Of a stretch of 64,000 bases of DNA, positions 8,467 through 16,681 are shown piece by piece; position 1 is the stretch's first letter, and each line of letters begins with the position of its first letter. The stretch is from Candidatus Gallacutalibacter stercoravium (GTDB lineage Bacteria; Bacillota; Clostridia; Oscillospirales; Acutalibacteraceae). The notes beneath the pieces are model-generated. The model was not told where the DNA came from and searched no databases. It worked only from the letters and a program-made list of their open reading frames with translations. The position numbers and the translations under genes were made by a program. Where the stretch lies: the NCBI GenBank assembly GCA_018716975.1, contig DVJE01000036.1:62001-126000 (forward strand), given 5' to 3'.

Positions 8467-9261
8467 TTGGATAAAATCACCAGTAGAGAGAATCCTTTGA
8501 TCAAGCGCGCTGTTAAACTGGCTACCTCCTCTAAGCACCGCAGGGCGGAAGAGTGCTTCTTTGTGGAAGGGGCCCGTTTATGTTTAGACGCTGTGCGAAG
8601 CGGCACCCCCATTGAGTTGCTTTTGTATACGCGCCGGGGGAGCGATAGGTACCCAGAAGCGGTAGAAACCCTGCGTGAAGCGGCTGCCAAATCGGTAGAG
8701 GTGGATGAAAAAATTATGGCCACCTTAGCGGATACCGAAACGCCCCAAGGAATTGCCTGCCTTTGCAAAATGCTTGACAAAATAGGCGGGGCGGGTACAA
8801 TAAAAAAGAACGGGCGCTATTTGGCGCTGGAAAATATTCAGGATCCCGCCAATTTGGGAACAACACTGCGCACAGCCGAAGCATTGGGGATTGACGGTGT
8901 GCTGCTTTCTCGCGGCTGTTGCGATCGGTATAGCCCTAAGGTGCTGCGCGGCAGCATGGGGGCTGTGTTCCGCTTATTTATAAAAGAGGAAGAGGAGTTC
9001 CCCGCCGCATTGCGGCGAATGGGCCAAGAGGGTTTTTGCACCTATGCGGCGGTGCCGGCGGCGGATGCCGTGCCGGTAACGGCTGCGCAGTTCGGCCCGA
9101 AAACGGTGGTGGCTGTGGGCAATGAGGGCAACGGGCTAACAGAGACGGCTGTGGCTGCGTGCGCTGCAAGAGTGACCATTCCCATGCTGGGCCGGGCGGA
9201 ATCGTTAAACGCTGCCACGGCGGCAGCTATATTAATGTGGGAAATGATGCGCCGGGGATAA
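8467..9261 (+). CDS. TrmH/SpoU-family RNA methyltransferase
   Basis: 264 residues. An N-terminal substrate-binding domain (about 1-100, with LIKRAVKLATSSKHRR and FFVEGARL) precedes a SPOUT knotted methyltransferase domain. The SPOUT motifs are clear: ALENIQDPANLGTTLRTAEA (motif 1), VAVGNEGNGL (motif 2) and IPMLGRAESLNAATAAAIL (motif 3). These enzymes methylate a ribose 2'-O in tRNA or rRNA; resemblance to RlmB/TsnR relatives suggests 23S rRNA, but the target nucleotide is not readable. The start is TTG, preceded by AAAGGAAGGA; an overlapping ATG at 8459 is out of frame. It heads a run with dprA and topA. Confidence 0.9.
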   Translation: MDKITSRENPLIKRAVKLATSSKHRRAEECFFVEGARLCLDAVRSGTPIELLLYTRRGSDRYPEAVETLREAAAKSVEVDEKIMATLADTETPQGIACLCKMLDKIGGAGTIKKNGRYLALENIQDPANLGTTLRTAEALGIDGVLLSRGCCDRYSPKVLRGSMGAVFRLFIKEEEEFPAALRRMGQEGFCTYAAVPAADAVPVTAAQFGPKTVVAVGNEGNGLTETAVAACAARVTIPMLGRAESLNAATAAAILMWEMMRRG

Positions 9262-9284
9262 AAGCGCAAGGGGGAGTGTAAAGG

Positions 9285-10436
9285 ATGCAGCAGGAGGCAT
9301 ATTGGGTCTGGCTTCAGCAGGGGCTGGGCTATGCCAGCCATAAATTAAACGACATCCTTTCACTATTTCATGATGCGCAAGCCTTTTATCACGCCGGCAT
9401 ACAACAATGGCGTTTGAGCGGCCTATTTACCAATAAAGAGCTTTCTCGGTTGGAAAAGAATACCTTAGAAGAGGCGCAGCGCGTGGTGCTCCGGTGCAAA
9501 AATCTGGGGCAAGAGATTGTTACGCCGCAAACTCCCTCTTATCCGCAGCAGCTGTTGCAGCTGCCCAATCCGCCCGCAGTGTTATATGTAAAGGGCAGCA
9601 TGCCCAATTGGGAACAGGCGGTTTCTTTGGCCATTGTGGGCACCCGGTCTGCAACGCCTTATGGGCTGGATGTGGCCTTTCAATTTGCCTGCCAGCTGGC
9701 AAAAGCCGGTGTGGTTATTGTAAGCGGCGGTGCATTGGGAGTAGACGGCGCGGCGCATCGGGGGGCTTTGCAGGCCGGCGGTGTTACGGTGGCGGTGCTG
9801 GGGTGCGGTATCAATTACGGTTATTTGTATGAAAACGCCTCTTTGCGGGAAACGATAGCCATATCTGGCGCGCTGGTTTCGGAATATCCGCCGGATACGC
9901 CGCCCACCCGTTACAGTTTTCCCGTGCGCAACCGGCTCATTTCCGGCCTTGCTTTGGGCACCCTGGTGGTAGAGGCAGGCGAGCGCAGCGGTTCGTTGAT
10001 TACAGCTAACCTGGCGTTGGAACAAAACCGCGATGTTTTTGCAGTGCCGGGGAATGTAAATAGCAGTGTGTCCGACGGCACCAATAATTTGATTAAAGCG
10101 GGCGCTACGGCGGTTACCAAACCGGAGGATATATTAGCGGAATATCTGTTGCGTTACCCGCGTAGGCTTTCCGTGCAAGATAATAATCAGCAGGCCATGG
10201 AAGCAGCGCCGTCTATAGCCGGAGGAGAAACCCTAACGGCTACCGCTGCGGCAACTTTGGCGCTTTCGGACGCAGGAAAAACAGTTTATCATGCGTTAGA
10301 AAAAACGCCGGTTCAGCTGGCAGATCTGGCGCTGCGGGTGGATCTTGCTCCCCAGGCGATGATGGGGGCGCTAACCGAGCTGGAGCTTGCCGGGTTGGTA
10401 AACGCCTTGCCTGGCAAACGGTATCAAAAAGTATAA
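9285..10436 (+). CDS. dprA: DNA-processing protein DprA (Smf)
   Basis: 383 residues. An N-terminal SAM-like region is followed by the Rossmann DprA domain (about 90-295) with VGTRSATPYG, SGGALGVDGAAHRGAL, SEYPPDTPPTRYSFPVRNR and VEAGERSGSLITANLAL, and a C-terminal winged-helix domain (about 320-380). DprA protects incoming single-stranded DNA and loads RecA during natural transformation; it is found also in species not known to be competent. Start ATG with AAAGG close upstream. The order dprA-topA-trmFO is common in Firmicutes and suggests co-transcription with the methyltransferase gene upstream. Confidence 0.95.
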   Translation: MQQEAYWVWLQQGLGYASHKLNDILSLFHDAQAFYHAGIQQWRLSGLFTNKELSRLEKNTLEEAQRVVLRCKNLGQEIVTPQTPSYPQQLLQLPNPPAVLYVKGSMPNWEQAVSLAIVGTRSATPYGLDVAFQFACQLAKAGVVIVSGGALGVDGAAHRGALQAGGVTVAVLGCGINYGYLYENASLRETIAISGALVSEYPPDTPPTRYSFPVRNRLISGLALGTLVVEAGERSGSLITANLALEQNRDVFAVPGNVNSSVSDGTNNLIKAGATAVTKPEDILAEYLLRYPRRLSVQDNNQQAMEAAPSIAGGETLTATAAATLALSDAGKTVYHALEKTPVQLADLALRVDLAPQAMMGALTELELAGLVNALPGKRYQKV

Positions 10437-10492
10437 GTAAGTGCGCAGGCAGAGCGATGCCTGGTGCCTGAGAGGATAAAGGTGATGGATGC

Positions 10493-12580
10493 ATGTCGAA
10501 CTTAGTCATAGTGGAATCGCCAGCCAAGGCCAAGACCATCAAAAAGTATTTGGGGCCGGGCTATGAGGTGGTGGCTTCCATGGGCCATATCCGGGATTTG
10601 CCGGAAAAGCGTCTGAGTGTGGATGTAAAACACGATTTTAAGCCCAAATATGAAATCATTAAGGGCAAAGAAAAGCTGGCCCAGGAGCTGGAAAAGCTGG
10701 CTGAAAAGAGCGACAGCGTCTATCTAGCCACCGACCCGGATCGGGAGGGAGAGGCTATTTCGTGGCACTTAGCCTATCTGCTGGGGTTGCCGCTAGAAAA
10801 GCACAACCGCGTTACCTTTAACGAGATTACCAAAACAGGCGTGGAAAACGGGATGAACGCCCCGCGCGCTATCGATATTGATTTGGTGAACGCCCAGCAG
10901 GCCCGGCGCATTTTGGATCGCCTGGTGGGGTATAAGCTTAGCCCCTTTTTGTCGCAAAAAATCCGCCGCGGCTTGTCGGCTGGGCGGGTGCAGTCGGTGG
11001 CTGTGCGCATTGTGGTGGATAGAGAGGAAGAGATCCGCAACTTTGTGCCCGAGGAATATTGGTCGATTGACGCAAAATTTATTCCCCAAGGCAGCCGCAA
11101 ACAGTTCCCCGCAGCTTTTTACGGCGACGAAAAAGGTAAGATACAGATAACCACGCAGCAGCAGGCCGAAGAGATCATGGCCGCTTTAGAAGGCGCCAGT
11201 TTTTCGGTTACCGCGCTCAAAAAGGGGACGCGCAAAAAAGCGCCCGCGCCGCCCTTTATCACCTCTACCCTGCAACAGGAAGCTTCTCGCAAGCTGGGGT
11301 TCCAGGCTCGCCGCACCATGAAGGCGGCTCAAGAACTTTATGAAGGCGTTGAAGTGGGCGATATGGGCGCCATGGGTTTGATTACCTATATGAGAACCGA
11401 TTCGCTGCGCCTTTCGGAAGACGCTATCCGCGATGCGGGCGAATATATTCGCTCCCGCTGGGGCGAAAAATATCTGCCGCCCGAACCCAGACATTTTAAA
11501 TCTCGCGCTAACGCGCAGGATGGGCATGAGGCCATCCGGCCTACGGTTCCCTCTTTGTCACCCGATCAAGTGAAGGATAGCCTTACATCGGATCAATATA
11601 AGCTATATAAGCTGATTTGGGAGCGTTTTATTGCCTGCCAGATGGCCAACTGCCTGCAAAGCACCACCAAGGCGGATATCACCGGCAACGGCTATGTTTT
11701 TAAGGCGTCGGGCTATACGGTAACCTTTGACGGCTTTACGGTGCTATATGAAGAAGGAAAAGACGAAGCGCAAGAAAATGAAATCGCCCTGCCGCCTTTG
11801 GAAAAAGGAATGGCGGTAAAAGCCAAAGAGATCGCGCCGCACCAGCACTTTACCCAGCCGCCGCCGCGCTATACCGAGGCTTCGCTGATTAAAGCGTTGG
11901 AGGAGTATGGGATAGGCCGGCCCTCCACTTATGCCGCCACTATCACCACCATCACCGGGCGGGAGTATGTGGTGCGCGAGGGCAAAGCGCTTAAACCCAC
12001 AGAGTTGGGCGAGGTGACCACCCGGTTGATGAAAGAGCGCTTTCCTAAAATTGTTAATTTGAAATTTACTGCCCAAATGGAAAATGACTTAGATCATATT
12101 GAAGAGGGTAAAAATGATTGGGTTAGCACACTGCACAGCTTTTACGATGATTTTGATAAAACATTGCAAAAGGCTAAAACAGATATGCAAGGGGTCAAAA
12201 TCCAGCTGAAAGAGGATGAAACCGATATCATTTGCGAGAAGTGCGGCCGCCGTATGGTGATAAAAACCGGCCGCTACGGCAAGTTTATCGCCTGCCCCGG
12301 TTACCCCGAATGTAAAAATGTAAAAAAGCTTGTGCAAGAAAACGGGGCTGAGTGCCCCAAATGCGGCGGCAAGGTTGTGGTAAAAAAGAGCAAAAAGGGC
12401 CGCGTATTCTATGGGTGCGAGCGTTATCCAGAATGCGACTTTGTGTCTTGGGATGAGCCGGTAAAAGAAAAGTGCCCGCGCTGCGGCAAAACCCTGCTGC
12501 GCAAAAAAGGCAAAAATCCCAAGCTGTATTGCATAACCGAAGGCTGCAATTTTGAAAAAGCGGAAGAGAAAGCAGAATGA
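10493..12580 (+). CDS. topA: DNA topoisomerase I (type IA)
   Basis: 695 residues. It relaxes negatively supercoiled DNA by cutting one strand through a 5'-phosphotyrosine. TOPRIM domain at the N-terminus (LVIVESPAKAKTIKKYLG, then ATDPDREGEAISWHL), catalytic Tyr 299 in GLITYMRTDSLR, and the type IA core with EYGIGRPSTYAATI. Three C-terminal zinc-ribbon repeats (CEKC..CPGYPEC, CPKC..CERYPEC, CPRC..CITEGC) occupy about 580-690; in the third the last pair is CITEGC and less regular. It overlaps trmFO by four bases (ATGA), showing translational coupling. Confidence 0.97.
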   Translation: MSNLVIVESPAKAKTIKKYLGPGYEVVASMGHIRDLPEKRLSVDVKHDFKPKYEIIKGKEKLAQELEKLAEKSDSVYLATDPDREGEAISWHLAYLLGLPLEKHNRVTFNEITKTGVENGMNAPRAIDIDLVNAQQARRILDRLVGYKLSPFLSQKIRRGLSAGRVQSVAVRIVVDREEEIRNFVPEEYWSIDAKFIPQGSRKQFPAAFYGDEKGKIQITTQQQAEEIMAALEGASFSVTALKKGTRKKAPAPPFITSTLQQEASRKLGFQARRTMKAAQELYEGVEVGDMGAMGLITYMRTDSLRLSEDAIRDAGEYIRSRWGEKYLPPEPRHFKSRANAQDGHEAIRPTVPSLSPDQVKDSLTSDQYKLYKLIWERFIACQMANCLQSTTKADITGNGYVFKASGYTVTFDGFTVLYEEGKDEAQENEIALPPLEKGMAVKAKEIAPHQHFTQPPPRYTEASLIKALEEYGIGRPSTYAATITTITGREYVVREGKALKPTELGEVTTRLMKERFPKIVNLKFTAQMENDLDHIEEGKNDWVSTLHSFYDDFDKTLQKAKTDMQGVKIQLKEDETDIICEKCGRRMVIKTGRYGKFIACPGYPECKNVKKLVQENGAECPKCGGKVVVKKSKKGRVFYGCERYPECDFVSWDEPVKEKCPRCGKTLLRKKGKNPKLYCITEGCNFEKAEEKAE

Positions 12581-13896
12581 AAAAAGAAAGTGTAACTGTA
12601 ATTGGAGCGGGGCTAGCTGGTTGTGAAGCAGCTTGGCAACTTGCCGGTGCCGGGGTACCGGTGGATTTGTACGAACAAAAACCCGTTTCTTTTTCTCCGG
12701 CCCACAAAAGCGCCGGGTTGGCGGAGCTGGTTTGCTCCAATTCTCTAAAAGCCATGCGGCTGGAAAGCGCCGCCGGGCTGTTAAAAGAAGAAATGCGGCG
12801 CCTGGGGTCGCTGTTGGTTCGCTGCGCTGCGCAATGCGCTGTGCCGGCGGGCGGCGCCCTGGCGGTGGATAGAGAGAAGTTTTCAAGCTTGGTAACCGAT
12901 GCGATACAAGGGCATCCTCTTATTACCCTGCATCGGGAAGAAGTGGTTGATCTACCGCAGCAAGGGGTGACGGTGGTGGCCACAGGCCCACTAACCAGCG
13001 ACGCATTGGCTCAAAAAATTGAGAAGCTGTGCGGCGGTTCTTTGCATTTTTTTGACGCAGCGGCGCCTATCATTACGGCGCAAAGCATTGATCAAGCTTT
13101 TGCTTTCACCGCCTCCCGTTACGGCAGAGGGGAGGACGACTACATCAACTGCCCCATGAATAAGGAAGAATATGAAACCTTTTACAGCGCGTTGTTGCAT
13201 GCCGAGCGGGCGCCCTTGCATGATTTTGACGCAGCGGCGCCGGAGGTGTATGAGGGCTGTATGCCGGTGGAGGTGTTGGCTTCCCGTGGGCAGGACACGT
13301 TGCGCTTTGGCCCTATGAAGCCTGTGGGGCTGCGGGATCCCCGCACGGGGCACCGGCCGTGGGCGGTGCTGCAGCTGCGCCGCGAGAACAAAGAGGGCAC
13401 GCTGTATAACCTGGTGGGCTTTCAAACCAACCTGAAATTCGGCGAGCAAAAGCGAGTGTTTGGTTTAATTCCTGCGTTGCACGACGCCGAATTTATGCGT
13501 TACGGCGTGATGCACCGCAATACTTTTTTGAATTCTCCCCAGCTATTAAATGAGGATTTTAGCAAACGAGATCGGCCGGATCTGTTTTTTGCCGGGCAGC
13601 TTACCGGCGTAGAAGGTTACATGGAGTCGGCCGCTTCGGGCATCATGGCAGGCCGAAATGCAGCGCGGCGGTTTCAGGGGCGAGCGGAACCTTTTCGCTT
13701 GCCGCCGGTTACCATGCTGGGGGCGCTGAGCCGTTATGTAAGCCAAGGCGGCGTTGGGGATTTTCAGCCTATGGGCGCGAATTTTGGCATATTACCGCCC
13801 TTGGCGCAGCATATTAGGGACAAGCGCGAACGTTATGCCGCTTTGTCCGCCCGGGCGTTGGAAGCACTGCAAGAGGTATTGGATGCGCAGGAATAA
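12577..13896 (+). CDS. trmFO: Folate/FAD-dependent tRNA (uracil-54-C5)-methyltransferase
   Basis: 439 residues. It makes ribothymidine at position 54 of tRNA using methylenetetrahydrofolate and FADH2, the Gram-positive alternative to SAM-dependent TrmA. The FAD dinucleotide motif VIGAGLAGCEAAWQLA is at the N-terminus; family motifs include VCSNSLKAMRLESAAGLLKEEMR, YINCPMNKEEYETFY and GQLTGVEGYMESAASGIMAG. The cysteine in VCSNSLK matches the family. The ATG overlaps the topA stop codon. Confidence 0.96.
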   Translation: MKKESVTVIGAGLAGCEAAWQLAGAGVPVDLYEQKPVSFSPAHKSAGLAELVCSNSLKAMRLESAAGLLKEEMRRLGSLLVRCAAQCAVPAGGALAVDREKFSSLVTDAIQGHPLITLHREEVVDLPQQGVTVVATGPLTSDALAQKIEKLCGGSLHFFDAAAPIITAQSIDQAFAFTASRYGRGEDDYINCPMNKEEYETFYSALLHAERAPLHDFDAAAPEVYEGCMPVEVLASRGQDTLRFGPMKPVGLRDPRTGHRPWAVLQLRRENKEGTLYNLVGFQTNLKFGEQKRVFGLIPALHDAEFMRYGVMHRNTFLNSPQLLNEDFSKRDRPDLFFAGQLTGVEGYMESAASGIMAGRNAARRFQGRAEPFRLPPVTMLGALSRYVSQGGVGDFQPMGANFGILPPLAQHIRDKRERYAALSARALEALQEVLDAQE

Positions 13897-13952
13897 AGCG
13901 GCAGAAAAACGGTTGCCGTCATTTTGTAAATAAAGGAAAGCGGGTTAGAGCA

Positions 13953-14966
13953 ATGAGAATAATCGTAGACGCTTTTGGCGGGGATAATGCGCCTTTAGAA
14001 ATTATTAAGGGCTGTGCGCTGGCGGTGGAGGAGCTGGGTCTTACCATTTTGCTCACCGGCAACCGCCAAGAGATCGAACGGGTGGCCCGGGAGAACGGTG
14101 TATCTCTGGCAGGTATGGAAATTGCCGATGCCCCCAGCGTAATAACAATGGAAGATGACCCCGGCGACATTTTAAAAGCAAAAAAAGATTGTTCCATGGC
14201 CGAGGGGTTGCGCCGCCTGGCGGCCGGCGAGGGCGACGGCTTTTTGTCCGGCGGCAACAGCGGCGCCTTAGTGGTGGGCGCTACAGCCTATGTGAAACGG
14301 ATTAAGGGAATTCGCCGGGCGGCTTTTGCGCCGGTGATGCCTAAAAACGAAGGCTGTTTTATGTTGATAGATAGCGGCGCCAATGTGGAATGCCGGCCCG
14401 AAATGCTGCGCCTGTTTGGCATTATGGGGTCGGTTTATATGCAGCGGGTGATGCATGTTGCCAATCCCCGAGTGGGCCTTGCAAATGTAGGGGTAGAGCC
14501 GCACAAGGGCGGCGAGCTGCAGCACGAGGCCTATGAATTGCTCAAAAATAGTCCGGTTCATTTTATCGGCAATATTGAGGCGCGGGATATTCCGATGGAC
14601 GCTGCCGACGTGGTGGTGGCCGATGGATTTACCGGCAATGTTATCCTAAAGCTTTACGAGGGTGTGGCTTTAACCTTAATGGGCAAGATAAAGGGGATAT
14701 TAACCAAGGGGCTAAAAAATAAACTGGCCGCCGCGCTGATTTTGCCGGATATCAAGCAGCTGAAAAAACAGATGGATTACAATGAATACGGCGGCGCACC
14801 GGTGATGGGCATCTCAAAACCGGTGTTCAAAACCCACGGCAGCGCAACAGCGAAAACAGTGAAAAATGCGTTGCGCCTGACTGCGGCTTATGCCCAGGGC
14901 GATGTGGTGGGTGAAATCACCAAGGCGGTGGCTGCCCTGGCGGAACAAGGAGGAACAGCTTTATGA
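13953..14966 (+). CDS. plsX: Phosphate acyltransferase
   Basis: 337 residues. It converts acyl-ACP to acyl-phosphate, the first step of phosphatidic acid synthesis in the PlsX/PlsY system, at the inner face of the membrane. Motifs: IIVDAFGGDNAPLEIIKG at the N-terminus, GFLSGGNSGALVVGA, GANVECRPEML and ADGFTGNVILKLYEG. It overlaps rnc by four bases (ATGA). In most Firmicutes acpP (with or without fab genes) lies between plsX and rnc; here it does not. Confidence 0.95.
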   Translation: MRIIVDAFGGDNAPLEIIKGCALAVEELGLTILLTGNRQEIERVARENGVSLAGMEIADAPSVITMEDDPGDILKAKKDCSMAEGLRRLAAGEGDGFLSGGNSGALVVGATAYVKRIKGIRRAAFAPVMPKNEGCFMLIDSGANVECRPEMLRLFGIMGSVYMQRVMHVANPRVGLANVGVEPHKGGELQHEAYELLKNSPVHFIGNIEARDIPMDAADVVVADGFTGNVILKLYEGVALTLMGKIKGILTKGLKNKLAAALILPDIKQLKKQMDYNEYGGAPVMGISKPVFKTHGSATAKTVKNALRLTAAYAQGDVVGEITKAVAALAEQGGTAL

Positions 14967-15670
14967 GTATAGAAAAAGAACAGGAAAGAAACAGCTTGCA
15001 TGAGCTGGAAAAAAAGCTGGAATATTCCTTTCATGATATTTCCCTGCTAAGCACGGCGCTGACCCACTCCTCTTATGCCAACGAGTCTCACAATGGTATA
15101 GCCTGCAATGAAAGACTGGAATTTTTGGGGGATTCGGTGCTAAGCGTCATTGTATCGGATTACTTATTTAAAGATTGCCCGGAAAAACCCGAAGGGGAAC
15201 TCACCAAGCTGCGGGCTGCGCTGGTTTGTGAAAAATCGCTATGCCGGTTTTCGCGCGCTTTAGAAGTGGGCAAGTATCTTAAACTTAGCCGCGGAGAGCA
15301 GCATTCCGGCGGCAGCGAGCGTTCCTCAATTTTGGCGGATGCCTTTGAAGCCATCTTGGCCGCTATTTATTTAGACGGAGGCATGGAATGCGCCCGCACT
15401 TTTGTGCTGCGTTTTGTGGTACCTGAAATTCAAAACCCCAAGCCCAAGGCGTTTAAGGATTATAAAACGTCTTTGCAGGAGATCATCCAGCAAAACCCGG
15501 AAGAAAAGCTTGAATATGTGCTTATCGGCGAAAGCGGGCCGGATCACAACAAGCATTTTGTGGTGGAAGTGCACTTAAACAGCAATGTTATCGGCAAAGG
15601 CGGCGGGCGAAGCAAAAAAGAGGCTGAGCAGCAGGCTGCCCGCGAAGCGCTGGAGCTGATGGGCTATTGA
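14963..15670 (+). CDS. rnc: Ribonuclease III
   Basis: 235 residues. It cleaves double-stranded RNA and is needed for processing of rRNA precursors and 4.5S/scRNA. The endonuclease signature NERLEFLGDSVLS is at about residues 47-59, the second acidic cluster is in LADAFEAILAAIYLDGG, and a double-stranded RNA-binding domain fills about 160-233 (YKTSLQEIIQQNPEE, then GKGGGRSKKEAEQQAAREAL). Position ahead of smc is the usual Firmicutes order. Its stop codon overlaps the TTG start of the next gene. Confidence 0.96.
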   Translation: MSIEKEQERNSLHELEKKLEYSFHDISLLSTALTHSSYANESHNGIACNERLEFLGDSVLSVIVSDYLFKDCPEKPEGELTKLRAALVCEKSLCRFSRALEVGKYLKLSRGEQHSGGSERSSILADAFEAILAAIYLDGGMECARTFVLRFVVPEIQNPKPKAFKDYKTSLQEIIQQNPEEKLEYVLIGESGPDHNKHFVVEVHLNSNVIGKGGGRSKKEAEQQAAREALELMGY

Positions 15671-16677
15671 GCCGGGGCAAGCATGCAAACGTTGCGCTGT
15701 TCATTCCGCACAACGGATGCCCGCACCAGTGCAGCTTTTGCGATCAAAAAAGCATCACCGGCCATGCCGAACAACCGGGTGCGGCTGAAGTAAAAGCCGC
15801 GGCAGACGAGGCTTTGCACCACTTGGGCGGCGCGGCTTCTTCGGCCGAGATAGCCTTTTTCGGCGGCAGTTTTACGGCGATAGAACAAAGCTATATGCTG
15901 GAACTGCTGGATGCCGCCGCCCCTTATGTAAAGCAAGGGCAATTTGCGGGGATTCGGGTTTCCACCCGGCCGGATGCAATTTCGCCCGAAATATTGAAGC
16001 TGCTGTGCAGCCGGGGCGTTACAGCCGTTGAGCTGGGCGCGCAAAGCATGGATAATGCAGTGTTGCAGAAAAATGAGCGGGGACATACGGCGGAGGATGT
16101 GGTAAATGCGTCGCATTTGATTCGCCAATCGGGCATCAGCCTGGGGCTGCAAATGATGACGGGGCTTTACGGCGCGACTGAACAATCGGACGAAGAAACG
16201 GCAAAGGCGCTGCTTGCCCTGCAACCAGATACAGTGCGTATTTACCCCACATTGGTGATGCGGGGCACCCGGTTGGCTTTTTTGCTGGAACAGGGCCGGT
16301 ACCGGCCGCAAACGCTCAGCGATGCTGTGCAACTGTGTACCCGGCTGCTGGAGATGTTTGAAGCTCATGGCGTGCCCGTTATCCGCCTGGGGTTGCACGA
16401 CACGCCCCAGCTGCGCCAAAATCTAGTGGATGGGCCGTGGCATCCGGCTTTTCGCGAGCTTTGCGAAAGCCGCAGGATGCTGATTTACGCCACTGCGCTA
16501 TTGCGCGGTTATCCTCCAGGAAAAGGTGTTTTGTATGTGAATCCCACGGATATATCCAAAATGGTGGGGCAGAAAAAAATGAATTGCGTCCAGCTGGCGC
16601 AGCTGGGGTATCAGATGCGCGTGATGGGCGATCCCAGCTTGAAAAAACAGGAAATCAAAGTGGAAATGTGCAGGTGA
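15667..16677 (+). CDS. Elp3-like radical SAM protein
   Basis: 336 residues. The [4Fe-4S] cluster motif CPHQCSFCDQ is near residues 18-27, and the barrel shows FFGGSFTAI, STRPDAI and ELGAQSMDN, the pattern of Elp3/YhcC-type enzymes (COG1243-like). It lacks the C-terminal acetyltransferase domain of true Elp3. Probable role: RNA modification; the reaction is unknown. It starts with TTG overlapping the rnc stop codon (TTGA), and the sequence from that codon aligns with family N-termini. It sits between rnc and smc, as in other clostridial genomes. Confidence 0.85.
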   Translation: MSRGKHANVALFIPHNGCPHQCSFCDQKSITGHAEQPGAAEVKAAADEALHHLGGAASSAEIAFFGGSFTAIEQSYMLELLDAAAPYVKQGQFAGIRVSTRPDAISPEILKLLCSRGVTAVELGAQSMDNAVLQKNERGHTAEDVVNASHLIRQSGISLGLQMMTGLYGATEQSDEETAKALLALQPDTVRIYPTLVMRGTRLAFLLEQGRYRPQTLSDAVQLCTRLLEMFEAHGVPVIRLGLHDTPQLRQNLVDGPWHPAFRELCESRRMLIYATALLRGYPPGKGVLYVNPTDISKMVGQKKMNCVQLAQLGYQMRVMGDPSLKKQEIKVEMCR

Positions 16678-16681
16678 GCGT

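Noticed and set aside
12089..12886. Long minus-strand open frame (265 codons) opposite topA and trmFO
   Set aside because: It is antisense to two well-conserved genes, has no ribosome site and no family resemblance; long antisense frames arise from the codon bias of the real genes.
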